DNA of 64,000 nt from Brachybacterium sp. EE-P12 (GTDB lineage: Bacteria; Actinomycetota; Actinomycetes; Actinomycetales; Dermabacteraceae). Positions 24,130 through 32,394 of this stretch are shown in pieces; position 1 is the stretch's first letter; each line of letters starts with the position of its first letter. Location of the stretch: positions 124,001 to 188,000 of the forward strand of contig NZ_QXCP01000003.1 of the NCBI RefSeq assembly GCF_003711805.1. Reading direction: 5' to 3'. Position numbers and translations under genes: made by a program. Under the pieces are notes generated by a model. That model ran no database searches. It worked only from the letters and a program-made list of their open reading frames with translations, and had not been told where the DNA came from.

Positions 24130-25181
24130 GGGTTCTCCTGGGTGTGGGCTCGGGATTCGGTCAGGGCTTCCTCGGACAGCTGCCAGCGCTCGAGGACCTG
24201 GGCGTAGGTGCCGTCGGCGATCAGGGCGTTCAGCGCGGCGGCGTAGGGCTCGGCGAGCCCGCTGCCGGCGGGGAAGGTGCCGGCCACGAGGGTCTCGTCG
24301 GGCCAGCCGGCGTTGATGCGTCCCTGCAGCTCGACGTCATCGCGACGGGAGGCGACGAAGCTCAGCGAGGCGAAGGGGGCGATGTAGCCGTCCACCCGGC
24401 CGGAGCCGAGGGCGAGGAGGGTGTCGGCCTCGGTGGAGTAGTTCTTCAGCTCCGCCGGCTCCTTCCCGGCCGCCTCGAGCTCGGCGTTCCAGTCGATGAG
24501 GATCCGCTCCTGGTTGGTCGCGGCGCCGACGGCGATGATCTTCCCGGAGAGGGACTCAGCGTCCTCGAGCCAGCCCTCCGCCCCCTTCTTCACGAGGAAG
24601 GACATGAACGCGGCGCGATAGGAGGCGAAGTCGAACTTCTGCAGCCGCTCGGCGTTGATGCCGACGTTCGCGTGGACCACGTCGAACTCCCCGGCCTCGA
24701 GCTTGAGCGGCCAGTTCTCCCAGGTGGTGAGCTTCAGCTCGAACTCCAGTCCGAGCTTGTCGGCGACGATCCGGGCGATGTCGATCTCGGAGCCGATGTA
24801 GGTCTGGTTGTCGTCGGCCAGGAACGACAGCGGTGCCGAGGAGGTGCCGTTGATGCCCACGCGCAGCACGCCGGACTCGGCGATCTCGGCCGGCAGCAGC
24901 GCGGCGACCTCCTCGTCGGCCTCGGCGCGGATCGGCTCCTGGGTGCCGGAGGTGTCGATCGCGGGGGCGCCGCCGCCGTCGGAGGCCGCGGAGCCGGTGC
25001 CGGAGTCGGAGTCGGCGGCCGCACCGGTCGCGGCGGGCACGGGATCGGAGCAGGCGGCGAGCAGCCCGAGCGGCAGCAGCAGACCGCCCGCGGCGACCGT
25101 GCGACGGGAGGGGCGGAGCCGGTGCGGTGCGGACGCGGGGGCCGACGGGACACCGGGCGGGGCGGAGAGGTGACGGGTCAT
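24126..25181 (-). CDS. ABC importer substrate-binding lipoprotein (solute-binding family 3)
   Basis: The protein has 351 residues. A basic N-terminus (RLRPSRRTVAAGG) and hydrophobic core end at the lipobox L-A-A-C. The mature protein is a polar-amino-acid-type binding protein: SGVLRVGINGTSSAPLSF, TYIGSEIDIARIVADKLGLE, LEAGEFDVVHANVGIN and a terminal GTYAQVLERWQLSEEAL. Family 3 proteins bind amino acids, cystine or small sulfur compounds. The neighbouring flavin monooxygenases favour a sulfur- or amine-containing ligand, which is inference. It is translationally coupled to the ATPase upstream (25178-25181) and LLM gene downstream. Confidence 0.92.
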   Translation of the reverse strand: MTRHLSAPPGVPSAPASAPHRLRPSRRTVAAGGLLLPLGLLAACSDPVPAATGAAADSDSGTGSAASDGGGAPAIDTSGTQEPIRAEADEEVAALLPAEIAESGVLRVGINGTSSAPLSFLADDNQTYIGSEIDIARIVADKLGLEFELKLTTWENWPLKLEAGEFDVVHANVGINAERLQKFDFASYRAAFMSFLVKKGAEGWLEDAESLSGKIIAVGAATNQERILIDWNAELEAAGKEPAELKNYSTEADTLLALGSGRVDGYIAPFASLSFVASRRDDVELQGRINAGWPDETLVAGTFPAGSGLAEPYAAALNALIADGTYAQVLERWQLSEEALTESRAHTQENP

Positions 25182-26167
25182 CGGAGGTCCTCCGGGGAGT
25201 GGGAGCGGGGGTGGTCTGCGGGAGATGCGTCAGGACCAGCGGGGCCGCTGGGGTCGGCGGGTCCGGCAGGCTCTGCGTCGACGGGCGCGTCGGCGCCGGT
25301 GCGGACCCGCTGCAGGAAGGTGCGGGTGCGCTCATGGGCGGGGTGGTCGATGACCTGGGCGGGCGGGCCCTGTTCGACGATCCGTCCCTGGTCCATGAAC
25401 ACGACCGTGTCGGCCACGTCGCGGGCGAAGGAGATCTCGTGGGTCACGATCACGAGGGTGGTCCCGGCGCTGGCCAGGGAGCGGATCACCGAGAGCACCT
25501 CCTCGACCAGCTCGGGGTCCAGGGCGCTGGTGGGCTCGTCGAAGAGCAGCACCTTCGGGCGCAGCGCGAGAGCGCGGGCGATCGCGACGCGCTGCTGCTG
25601 GCCCCCGGAGAGCTGGCGCGGGTAGGCGCCCTCCTTCTCGGAGAGCCCCACCAGCGCGAGCAGCTCGCGGGCCTGTGCCTCGGCCTCCTTCCGGTTCACG
25701 CCGAGGGCGCGACGGGGCGCTTCGGCCACGTTCGCGAGCGCGGTCATGTGGGCGAAGAGGTTGAAGCTCTGGAACACCATCCCGATCGCGGTGCGCTGGC
25801 GCAGCACCTCGGGCTCGCGCAGCTCGTGCAGCAGGTCGCCGTCGCGCCGGTAGCCGATCACCTCGCCGTCCACGCTGATCAGGCCGCTGGTGACGGGTTC
25901 GAGGTGGTTGATCGCGCGCAGCAGGGTGGACTTGCCCGAGCCCGAGGGGCCCAGGATCACGGTCACCTCGCCGGGCTCGATCGTGAGGTCGATCCCGCGC
26001 AGCACCTCGAGGTCGCCGAAGGCCTTGTGCACGCCGCGGATCTCGACGAGGCCGCCGCGGGAGGGGGCGTCGGCCGACGGGAGGGTCGCGCCGGCCGACG
26101 GAGCGGCCGCGCCGGGCGCGCCCGCTCTCGCCGGGGTGCGACGGAGCAGGGAGGTCAGGGGGCTCAT
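25178..26167 (-). CDS. Polar amino-acid-type ABC importer ATP-binding protein
   Basis: The protein has 329 residues, of which about 45 to 290 form the ATPase: Walker A GPSGSGKST, Q-loop MVFQSFNLFAHM, signature LSGGQQQRVAIARA, Walker B VLLFDEPTSALD and switch VTHEISFARDVAD. This set is typical of the GlnQ/HisP group. Both ends have unusual extensions: an Ala/Pro-rich N-terminus of about 40 residues and an acidic Pro/Ala/Ser tail of about 40. ATG 26167 overlaps the permease stop (ATGA). Open frame upstream is permease shadow. Confidence 0.93.
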   Translation of the reverse strand: MSPLTSLLRRTPARAGAPGAAAPSAGATLPSADAPSRGGLVEIRGVHKAFGDLEVLRGIDLTIEPGEVTVILGPSGSGKSTLLRAINHLEPVTSGLISVDGEVIGYRRDGDLLHELREPEVLRQRTAIGMVFQSFNLFAHMTALANVAEAPRRALGVNRKEAEAQARELLALVGLSEKEGAYPRQLSGGQQQRVAIARALALRPKVLLFDEPTSALDPELVEEVLSVIRSLASAGTTLVIVTHEISFARDVADTVVFMDQGRIVEQGPPAQVIDHPAHERTRTFLQRVRTGADAPVDAEPAGPADPSGPAGPDASPADHPRSHSPEDLR

Positions 26168-27258
26168 GCGGGGGCTCCTGCGGTGACGGGGCGGCGGCCG
26201 AAACGGGCGCGGAGTCGCTGCAGCGGGGTGGGCGGCAGAGTGCGCACCGCGCCCTTGGAGTAGTGGCGCTCGATGTAGTACTGCCCGATCGACAGCGCCG
26301 AGGTGATCACGACGTACCAGACCGTGGCGACCAGCAGCATCGGCAGCACCTGCTGGGTGCGGCCGTAGATCAGCTGCACCGTGAAGAACAGCTCGGCGTG
26401 CGCGAGGACGTACACGATCGAGGTGCCCTTGACCAGGCCGATGATCTCGTTGAACGCGGTGGGCAGGATCGCGCGCATCGCCTGGGGCAGCACGATCCGC
26501 AGCGAGCGGTCGCGGGCGGGGATGCCGAGCGCGCTCGCGGCTTCGAGCTGCCCCTGGTCGACCGAGAGGATCCCGCCGCGGATGAGCTCGGCGGCGTAGG
26601 CGGCCTGGTGCAGGCCCAGGCCCAGGATCGCGGCGAGCATCGGGGTCATCAGGTCGCTGGTGCGCGTGTCGACGAGGGTCACGTCGGTCAGCGGCACCCC
26701 GAGCGTGATGCGCTCGTAGAGGTAGCCGAGGTTGTACCACAGCAGCAGCTGCACCAGCAGCGGCGTGGAGCGGAAGATCCAGGAGAACGTCCAGCTCACG
26801 CTCGAGATCAAGGACGACTTCGATAGGCGCATGAGGGCGAGCACGAGGCCCAGGCCGAAGCCGAGGGCGCCCGCGAGGACGGTGAGCTTCAGCGTCTCCA
26901 GCAGGCCGCGGATGATCGACTCCGCGAAGAACCACTGCGCCACGACGCCCCACTCCCAGCGCGGGTTGGTCACGAAGGACCACAGCACTGCGGCGGCGAG
27001 CAGGCCCACCAGGACCGCGAGCACGATCCTGCCCGGGTGCCGGGCGGGGACCACCCTCAGGCGGGCCAGCTCCTCGTCGCTCACGACGCCGAGGGAGGCG
27101 CGGGCTCCGCGACCGGGCCGGTCGCCGTCGGAGGGCGCCCCCTCGGGGGCGTCGAGCGGAGCGGTCCCGGGCGGGCACGACATGACGTCGGCCCCCGAGG
27201 CGGCGCCGGATGCCGGGGCGCGGCGGGCGGAGTCGTGGGTGACGACGGAGGAGGTCAT
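26164..27258 (-). CDS. Polar amino-acid-type ABC importer permease
   Basis: This permease has 364 residues and is first gene of the operon. A cytoplasmic N-terminus of about 75 residues precedes five to six helices. The family signature is clear: ETLKLTVLAGALGFGLGLVL, FRSTPLLVQLLLWYN, and the ATPase-contact loop EAASALGIPARDRSLRIVLP (EAA motif). The binding protein, ATPase and two flavin monooxygenases follow with ATGA overlaps, so uptake and oxidation are made together. A candidate promoter lies at 27318-27345. Confidence 0.92.
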   Translation of the reverse strand: MTSSVVTHDSARRAPASGAASGADVMSCPPGTAPLDAPEGAPSDGDRPGRGARASLGVVSDEELARLRVVPARHPGRIVLAVLVGLLAAAVLWSFVTNPRWEWGVVAQWFFAESIIRGLLETLKLTVLAGALGFGLGLVLALMRLSKSSLISSVSWTFSWIFRSTPLLVQLLLWYNLGYLYERITLGVPLTDVTLVDTRTSDLMTPMLAAILGLGLHQAAYAAELIRGGILSVDQGQLEAASALGIPARDRSLRIVLPQAMRAILPTAFNEIIGLVKGTSIVYVLAHAELFFTVQLIYGRTQQVLPMLLVATVWYVVITSALSIGQYYIERHYSKGAVRTLPPTPLQRLRARFGRRPVTAGAPA

Positions 27259-27317
27259 GGTGTGCCTTCCGTGACGGAACGTGAACCGCAGGGCGGTCGA
27301 GGCTTGCGAGCCCCGAC

Positions 27318-27345
27318 GCTATAAGCGACTCTAATGAAGATGCAA
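27318..27345 (-). promoter_or_regulatory. Candidate promoter of the importer/monooxygenase operon
   Basis: On the minus strand TTGCAT (27345-27340) and TATAGC (27323-27318) are 16 bases apart in a locally AT-rich stretch, about 60 bases before the permease start. The divergent FAD/NADP gene begins 60 bases to the other side, so the region may hold shared control elements. Confidence 0.5.
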
Positions 27346-27405
27346 GGTGGCGACTATGACCCGTCATCCTGTGACACAGAAGCACCTCAGAAGGGATCCG
27401 CACGG

Positions 27406-30057
27406 ATGAACTCCCGGCACAGCGCACAGTCCGCCACCGGCGCGGACGTCGCCTCCCGCGACGTCCCCAGCCGCCTGGTGATGGTCGGCGGCGGGCCGCG
27501 CGCGATCGGCGTGCTCGAGCGGCTCGGCGCGAACGCCTCCCTGCCCGGCACGGCCGACCGCCTCGCCGCCGCGCCCTTGCAGGTGGACGTGATCGATCCG
27601 CACATGCCCGGCGCCGGCCGCATCTGGCGCGCCGAGGAGAGCCCGCTGCTGCTGATGAACTCCCGCGCCGCCGACGTCTCGATCTTCACCGACGAGACCG
27701 TCGAGGCCGACGGGCCCGTCGTCGCCGGTCCGTCGCTGGCCGAATGGGCCGACGGGATCCGCCGCGGCACCATCGCCGCGCCCACCGCGGGCACCGCCCG
27801 CCTCGCCGAGATCCACGCGCTGCAGCCCACCGACTTCGCCTCCCGCCGCGTCCAGGCCCTCTACCTCGAGTGGTTCTTCGGGCAGGTCCTCGCGGCGCTG
27901 CCCGGCACGGTCTCGGTGACCGTGCACCGCACCACGGCGACCGCGGTGCGCGCGCTCGGCGGGGACGCCTGGCAGATCGAGCTCGAGGACCGCGCCCCGC
28001 TCACCGCCGACCTGCTGCTGCTCGCCGCCGGCCACACCGACGCCCGCCCCTCCGCGGCGCGTCACGAGCTGGCCTCCTTCGCCCGTCGTCACGGCGGCAC
28101 CTATCTCGCCCCCTCCCAGGCCTCCGACGCGCAGCTCGACCTGCTCGGCGGCGGTCAGGACGTGATCGTGCGCGGCATGGGGCTCGCCTTCGTGGACCTC
28201 ATGGCGCTGCTGACCGAAGGGCGTGGCGGGCGCTTCGTGCCCTCCGACGGGACCGGCGAGACGGCGGCGCCCGGGCGCCTGGACTACCTCCCCTCCGGGC
28301 GCGAGCCGCGGCTCTGGGTCGGCTCCCGCCGCGGTGTGCCGTACCACTCGAAGGTGCGCGACGAGGGAGCCCCGACCGGCCTGACCGAGCTCGTGCACGT
28401 CACCGCCGAGAACCTCCGCGCCCGCGAGGACGAGCACGGCCTGCTCGACTTCCGCGCCGACGTGGTGCCGCTGATCGCCGCCGAGATCGCCCACCAGGTC
28501 CCGGGCGCCCCCGCTCCGCAGCCCGGGGAGGAGCCGCTGGCCTGGCTCGACGAGCCTCTCGCCGGCCTCGGCGCGACGGTCCTGCCGCAGTACGCCGAGC
28601 AGGCGACGCGCGACGCCGTCGTCGGCCACATCGAGGCGGACCTGCGCGAGCGCACCGAGGGTGACGTCACCGCCGCCCGCACCCTGTTCCAGCTGCTGCT
28701 GCGCCTGCACGGCGTGCTCGTGGACCAGCTGCCCGCCACCCGCCTCCGCGGCGGCGCGGCCAGCGGCTACCCCCGCTGGTGGCACTCGCTGTTCAGCTTC
28801 GTCGACTCCGGCCCGCCGCCGCACCGCCTGCACCAGCTGCTCGCCCTCGAGCGCGCCGGCGTGGTCAGCTTCCTCGGCCCCGGCGTCTCGATCACGGCCG
28901 ACGAGGAGGCCGGACGCTTCCGTGCCCGCGGCGCCACCGGGATCGAGATCACCGCCGACGCCCTCGTCGACGCCTTCCTGCCCGAGCCGTCCCTGGCCGA
29001 GTCGACCAACCCGCTGCTGCGCGACCTCGTCGCCGGCGATGCCGAGGCAGCCGGCGGGCGGGAGGCCGTGGGTCGGGAGTCCGCCTCCTCGCCCGGGACA
29101 CTCGACGTCGACGCGCGCCACCGGGTGCTCGGCCCCGACGGGACCCCGCGCGAGCGGCTGTGGGCCGTCGGCCCCTGGACCTCCGAGCTGCCCATCGGCG
29201 CCTTCGCCCGCCCGCGCACCAACGCGCCCTGCCACCGCCGCAACGACGCCCTCGCCCGCGATCTGCTCGAGGCGGCGCTGAGCCGGCGCGCGGCCCGGCC
29301 CGAGGCCGGGGACGCTGCGGCCGCGCCCGTCGACACCCTGCCTGCCGTGCCGGTCGACGCCCTGCCCGTCCGCCGTCCCACGGACCTCGCCGTGCGCGTC
29401 CCGCACAGCCCGCGGCTCGGCCTGCTCGGCCCGGGCAAGATCGGCTCCGCCCTCACCCGCGCGGCGCTGCGTCGCGGGCTCGAGGTCTCCATCACCGGTC
29501 GGGCCGCCCCGACCGAGCTCGCCGCGAAGCTCCCCGGTGCACGCCCCGTCGGGCTCCCCGAGCTGGTCGCGAGCAGCGACGTCGTCGCCGTGACCGTGCC
29601 GCTGCATGTCGCGCTCTCCCTCGATCCGGGCACCCTGCACGGCACCGTCGTGATGGATGCGACCAATCCCTGGGGCGAGGCCGACGCAGCGGCCGTCGAC
29701 GCCGTCCGCGCCGAGCTCGGCGACCACGCCGGCGAGCTGTCCACGAGCGAGCTGCTCGCCGCGCGTCTGCCCGGCGCGCACGTGGTGAAGACGCTGAATC
29801 ACATCGGCTATCACGATGTCGAGGAGCTCGGCCGCGACCAGGGCGACCCGTCCCGGCGGGCGATCGCGCTCGCGGCCGACGACGACCGGGCCGCGGAGCT
29901 CGTCGGCGCCCTGCTGCACCGCATCGGCTACGAGCCCGTGCACCTCGGTGCGCTCGCCGAGGGTCGCGACCTCGAGCCCGGGGAGGCGCTGTTCAGCGGC
30001 TGGAGCACCAGCGAGGAGCTCGGCCTGCGCCGCGCCTCCCAGGTCCGCGCGGCCTGA
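27406..30057 (+). CDS. Two-domain protein: FAD/NAD(P)-binding oxidoreductase fused to an F420/NADP-reductase-like domain
   Basis: The protein has 883 residues. Residues 20 to about 640 are an FAD/NAD(P)-binding protein of the NAD_binding_9 type: LVMVGGGPRAIGVLERL near 25, LLLMNSRAADVSIF, and a long central region with GYPRWWHSLFSFVDSG. After an Ala/Pro linker, residues about 669-883 start a second Rossmann domain, RLGLLGPGKIGSALTRAALR, with MDATNPWGEAD and VVKTLNHIGYH, as in NADPH:F420 oxidoreductase-like dinucleotide-binding proteins. ATG 27406 is chosen over an upstream in-frame ATG that crosses the promoter region. It is divergent from the monooxygenase operon and could supply reducing power or process its product; that is inference. 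Confidence 0.82.
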   Translation: MNSRHSAQSATGADVASRDVPSRLVMVGGGPRAIGVLERLGANASLPGTADRLAAAPLQVDVIDPHMPGAGRIWRAEESPLLLMNSRAADVSIFTDETVEADGPVVAGPSLAEWADGIRRGTIAAPTAGTARLAEIHALQPTDFASRRVQALYLEWFFGQVLAALPGTVSVTVHRTTATAVRALGGDAWQIELEDRAPLTADLLLLAAGHTDARPSAARHELASFARRHGGTYLAPSQASDAQLDLLGGGQDVIVRGMGLAFVDLMALLTEGRGGRFVPSDGTGETAAPGRLDYLPSGREPRLWVGSRRGVPYHSKVRDEGAPTGLTELVHVTAENLRAREDEHGLLDFRADVVPLIAAEIAHQVPGAPAPQPGEEPLAWLDEPLAGLGATVLPQYAEQATRDAVVGHIEADLRERTEGDVTAARTLFQLLLRLHGVLVDQLPATRLRGGAASGYPRWWHSLFSFVDSGPPPHRLHQLLALERAGVVSFLGPGVSITADEEAGRFRARGATGIEITADALVDAFLPEPSLAESTNPLLRDLVAGDAEAAGGREAVGRESASSPGTLDVDARHRVLGPDGTPRERLWAVGPWTSELPIGAFARPRTNAPCHRRNDALARDLLEAALSRRAARPEAGDAAAAPVDTLPAVPVDALPVRRPTDLAVRVPHSPRLGLLGPGKIGSALTRAALRRGLEVSITGRAAPTELAAKLPGARPVGLPELVASSDVVAVTVPLHVALSLDPGTLHGTVVMDATNPWGEADAAAVDAVRAELGDHAGELSTSELLAARLPGAHVVKTLNHIGYHDVEELGRDQGDPSRRAIALAADDDRAAELVGALLHRIGYEPVHLGALAEGRDLEPGEALFSGWSTSEELGLRRASQVRAA

Positions 30058-30110
30058 GGGGCGCGCGATGTGAGGCGCGCGGGCACGCCGGCGGCCCGCT
30101 GCACACGCCG

Positions 30111-30188
30111 GTTACCCCTAGGTATCCAGTGTGGAGTGCTGGAATGGCGAGCTGTTCCGGCACCCCACACTGGATACCGGTGGGTAAC
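30111..30188. repeat. Dispersed long palindrome, copy 3, at a convergent gene junction
   Basis: Arms 30111-30144 and 30155-30188 match at 29 of 34 positions around a 10-base loop; the best stretch is GGTATCCAGTGTGG. It lies between two converging genes and can act as a bidirectional terminator. The arm is closely similar to the one at 21566. Confidence 0.8.
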
Positions 30189-30214
30189 GCGAGCGCGGGA
30201 GAGGCGCAGACGGT

Positions 30215-31942
30215 TCACGCCTCGATGCTGCGTCGGGCCCGCTCCACGTGCGAGCGGGCGTGTTCGAGCGCGCTGTCGAAGTCGACGAAGAGGTGCTTGT
30301 GGTGGCGCAGCGCGGCGAGCACGCCGACGCGTCGGAAGAGCGGCTCGTGCACGGTCTGCACCCCCTTGATCAGCACCGTCACCCCGCGTCGTTCGAGGCC
30401 GCGGACGATCTCGGCGAGGACCTGAGCGCCGCTGGCGTCGACCCGTTCGAGGCGGGCGAGGCGCAGGATCACGACCGTCGGCCGGCCCACGTCCATCACG
30501 GTCTCGAACACCCGCTCGGCCGAGACGAAGAACAGCGGCCCCTGGAAGCGGACCGCGACGATCGCGTCGTCGAGCTCGCTGGGCTCGTCGGCCTCGATCC
30601 GCTCGAGGCTCACGCCGGTCGAGCGGGAGGCGGCGCGCAGCGCGACCACCGCGGCGAGCACCACCCCGATCAGCACCGCCCAGATCAGGTCGAAGGACAC
30701 CGTGATCAGCGCCGTGACCGCGAAGATCCAGGCGTCCGAGCGGGTCGAGGTCATGATCGAGCGCACGGTCGCGACCCGCACCATCCGGATCGCGGTCATG
30801 AACAGCACCCCGGCGAGCGCCGCGAGCGGGATCATCCCCACCACTCCGGCGGCGACGTAGACGACGGCGAGCAGCACCAGCGCGTGCACGATCGAGGCCA
30901 GGCGCGTGCGGGCCCCGGCCCGGATCGAGACCGAGGTGCGGGCGATCGCACCGGTCGCGGGCATCCCGCCGAACATCGACGCGCCGATCGAGGCGATGCC
31001 CTGGCCCACCAGCTCCCGGTCCGGGTCGAAGGCGCCGGTATCGGCCATGGAGCCGGCCACGCGCGCCGAGAGCAGCGACTCGATCGCCGCGAGCGCTGCG
31101 ACGGTGGCTGCGGCCGGGAGCAGCACGGTCAGCAGCTCCGGGTCGATCGTGGGCAGGGACGGCGCGGGCAGCGAGGCGGGGATCGCGCCGATCGTGGCCA
31201 GCGGCGTCGGCAGCAGCGCGGCGAGCACCGCGACGACGCCGATCCCGATGAGCGAGCCGGGCACCGAGGGGTGGATCCGCGGGGCGAGCACCATCACCGC
31301 GGCGACGATCAGCACCGCGCCGACCGCCCACGCCAGGTGCGCGGCGTCGGCCCGGGCCAGCGACTGCACCGCCGCGATCAGCGCGTTCGAGCTCAGCTCG
31401 CCCGGGGCGGCCGGGGAGGCGGAGGTGATCTGGGGGACCTGCTGCAGGAAGATGATGCAGGCGATGCCGAGGGTGAACCCCTCGATCACCGGCCAGGGGA
31501 TGATCGAGACGACCTTCCCCAGTCGCAGCAGCCCGGTGACCAGCACGATGACTCCGGCGAGCAGGGTCACGGCGGCGATCGCGCCGACGCCGTAGTTCGC
31601 GACGATCGGCACCAGCACCACGACCATCGCGCCGGTGGGCCCGGAGACCTGCACGTTCGAGCCGCCGAACACGGCCGCGAGCAGCCCGGCGACGATCGCG
31701 GTGATCAGGCCCTGCTCGGCGGTGAGCCCGGAGCTGACGCCGAAGCCGAGAGCGAGCGGGAGCGCGACGATGCCCACGGTCACGCCGGCGAGGAGGTCTT
31801 TCCGCCAGGTCTTCGGCGTGAGGCGGTAGTCCTCGCGCGCGGGCCAGAGGTCGCGGGAGCGCACGAGCGCCCGTCGGGCCCGCTGCGCGAGCGACGGGGT
31901 GGGCACCGCGGCCGACGGGGGAGCGGTCGGGGCGGGGCTCAA
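30215..31942 (-). CDS. SulP-family anion transporter with C-terminal STAS domain
   Basis: The protein has 575 residues. About ten to twelve membrane segments span residues 50-430, including AGVTVGIVALPLALGFGVSSG and VQVSGPTGAMVVVLVPIV, conserved SulP signatures. A STAS domain follows (about 455-560): VAVRFQGPLFFVSAERVFE, TVVILRLARLERVDASGAQVL. Bacterial SulP proteins carry sulfate, bicarbonate or dicarboxylates; the substrate is not readable here. The ATG overlaps the ArsR stop (31939-31942), so the regulator and transporter form one operon. Confidence 0.92.
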   Translation of the reverse strand: MSPAPTAPPSAAVPTPSLAQRARRALVRSRDLWPAREDYRLTPKTWRKDLLAGVTVGIVALPLALGFGVSSGLTAEQGLITAIVAGLLAAVFGGSNVQVSGPTGAMVVVLVPIVANYGVGAIAAVTLLAGVIVLVTGLLRLGKVVSIIPWPVIEGFTLGIACIIFLQQVPQITSASPAAPGELSSNALIAAVQSLARADAAHLAWAVGAVLIVAAVMVLAPRIHPSVPGSLIGIGVVAVLAALLPTPLATIGAIPASLPAPSLPTIDPELLTVLLPAAATVAALAAIESLLSARVAGSMADTGAFDPDRELVGQGIASIGASMFGGMPATGAIARTSVSIRAGARTRLASIVHALVLLAVVYVAAGVVGMIPLAALAGVLFMTAIRMVRVATVRSIMTSTRSDAWIFAVTALITVSFDLIWAVLIGVVLAAVVALRAASRSTGVSLERIEADEPSELDDAIVAVRFQGPLFFVSAERVFETVMDVGRPTVVILRLARLERVDASGAQVLAEIVRGLERRGVTVLIKGVQTVHEPLFRRVGVLAALRHHKHLFVDFDSALEHARSHVERARRSIEA

Positions 31943-32307
31943 CCGTGCACCCCCTGGATCTCTGGGAGGGACCGGGCCTCGGAGAGGCGATCGGTGTCCT
32001 CGCTGAGCATCGTCAGCAGCAGGGCGCGCGCGACGGCGAGCAGCTCGCGGATCCGGGGATCGGCGAGGCGGTAGAAGACATGGCTGCCGCGACGCTCGGA
32101 GACCACGAGGTGGTGCCGGCGCAGCACGGACAGGTGCTGGGAGAGGTGGGAGGCCTCGAGCTCGGTCTCGGCCTGGAGGGCGGAGACCGGCAGCTCCGGG
32201 GAGTCCGAGAGCAGCTCGAGCAGACGGATGCGGACCGGGTGAGCGAGGCCCTTGAAGAGGTTCGCCTTGACCTCGTAGAGGGGACGCTGAGACTGGGATA
32301 GCGGCAT
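31939..32307 (-). CDS. ArsR-family transcriptional regulator
   Basis: The product is a 122-residue winged-helix repressor: LFKGLAHPVRIRLLELLSDS, the recognition helix ASHLSQHLSVLRRHHLV, and the wing SERRGSHVFYRLADPRIREL. It contains no cysteine, so it is not a Cys-based metal or persulfide sensor of the ArsR/BigR kind. It is translationally coupled to the SulP transporter. A palindrome covers its own start codon and its -10 region, which strongly suggests autoregulation. Confidence 0.9.
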   Translation of the reverse strand: MPLSQSQRPLYEVKANLFKGLAHPVRIRLLELLSDSPELPVSALQAETELEASHLSQHLSVLRRHHLVVSERRGSHVFYRLADPRIRELLAVARALLLTMLSEDTDRLSEARSLPEIQGVHG

Positions 32308-32321
32308 GATGAAATCATCAT
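32306..32321 (-). promoter_or_regulatory. Candidate ArsR operator overlapping the start codon
   Basis: ATGATGAAATCATCAT is a perfect 7+2+7 palindrome, conspicuously AT-rich for this genome. It covers the regulator's ATG (complement of 32305-32307) and the end of the -10 hexamer. A bound dimer would block transcription initiation of the regulator-transporter operon. Confidence 0.6.
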
Positions 32322-32345
32322 ATGGGGCGTGGTCAGGGAAGTCAC
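32317..32345 (-). promoter_or_regulatory. Leaderless-type promoter of the arsR-sulP operon
   Basis: On the minus strand GTGACT (32345-32340) and TATGAT (32322-32317) are separated by 17 bases. The -10 ends 9 bases before the ATG, so transcription would begin at or next to the start codon. No ribosome site is visible, consistent with a leaderless mRNA. Confidence 0.6.
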
Positions 32346-32394
32346 GGCGTCGATCGCAGCAGCTGCACCCCGGTGGACGGGGTCGGGGACGGGC

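Noticed and set aside
27364-29943. An 859-residue minus-strand open frame opposite the FAD/NADP fusion gene
   Set aside because: It is antisense shadow; the plus-strand protein has two clear dinucleotide-binding motifs.
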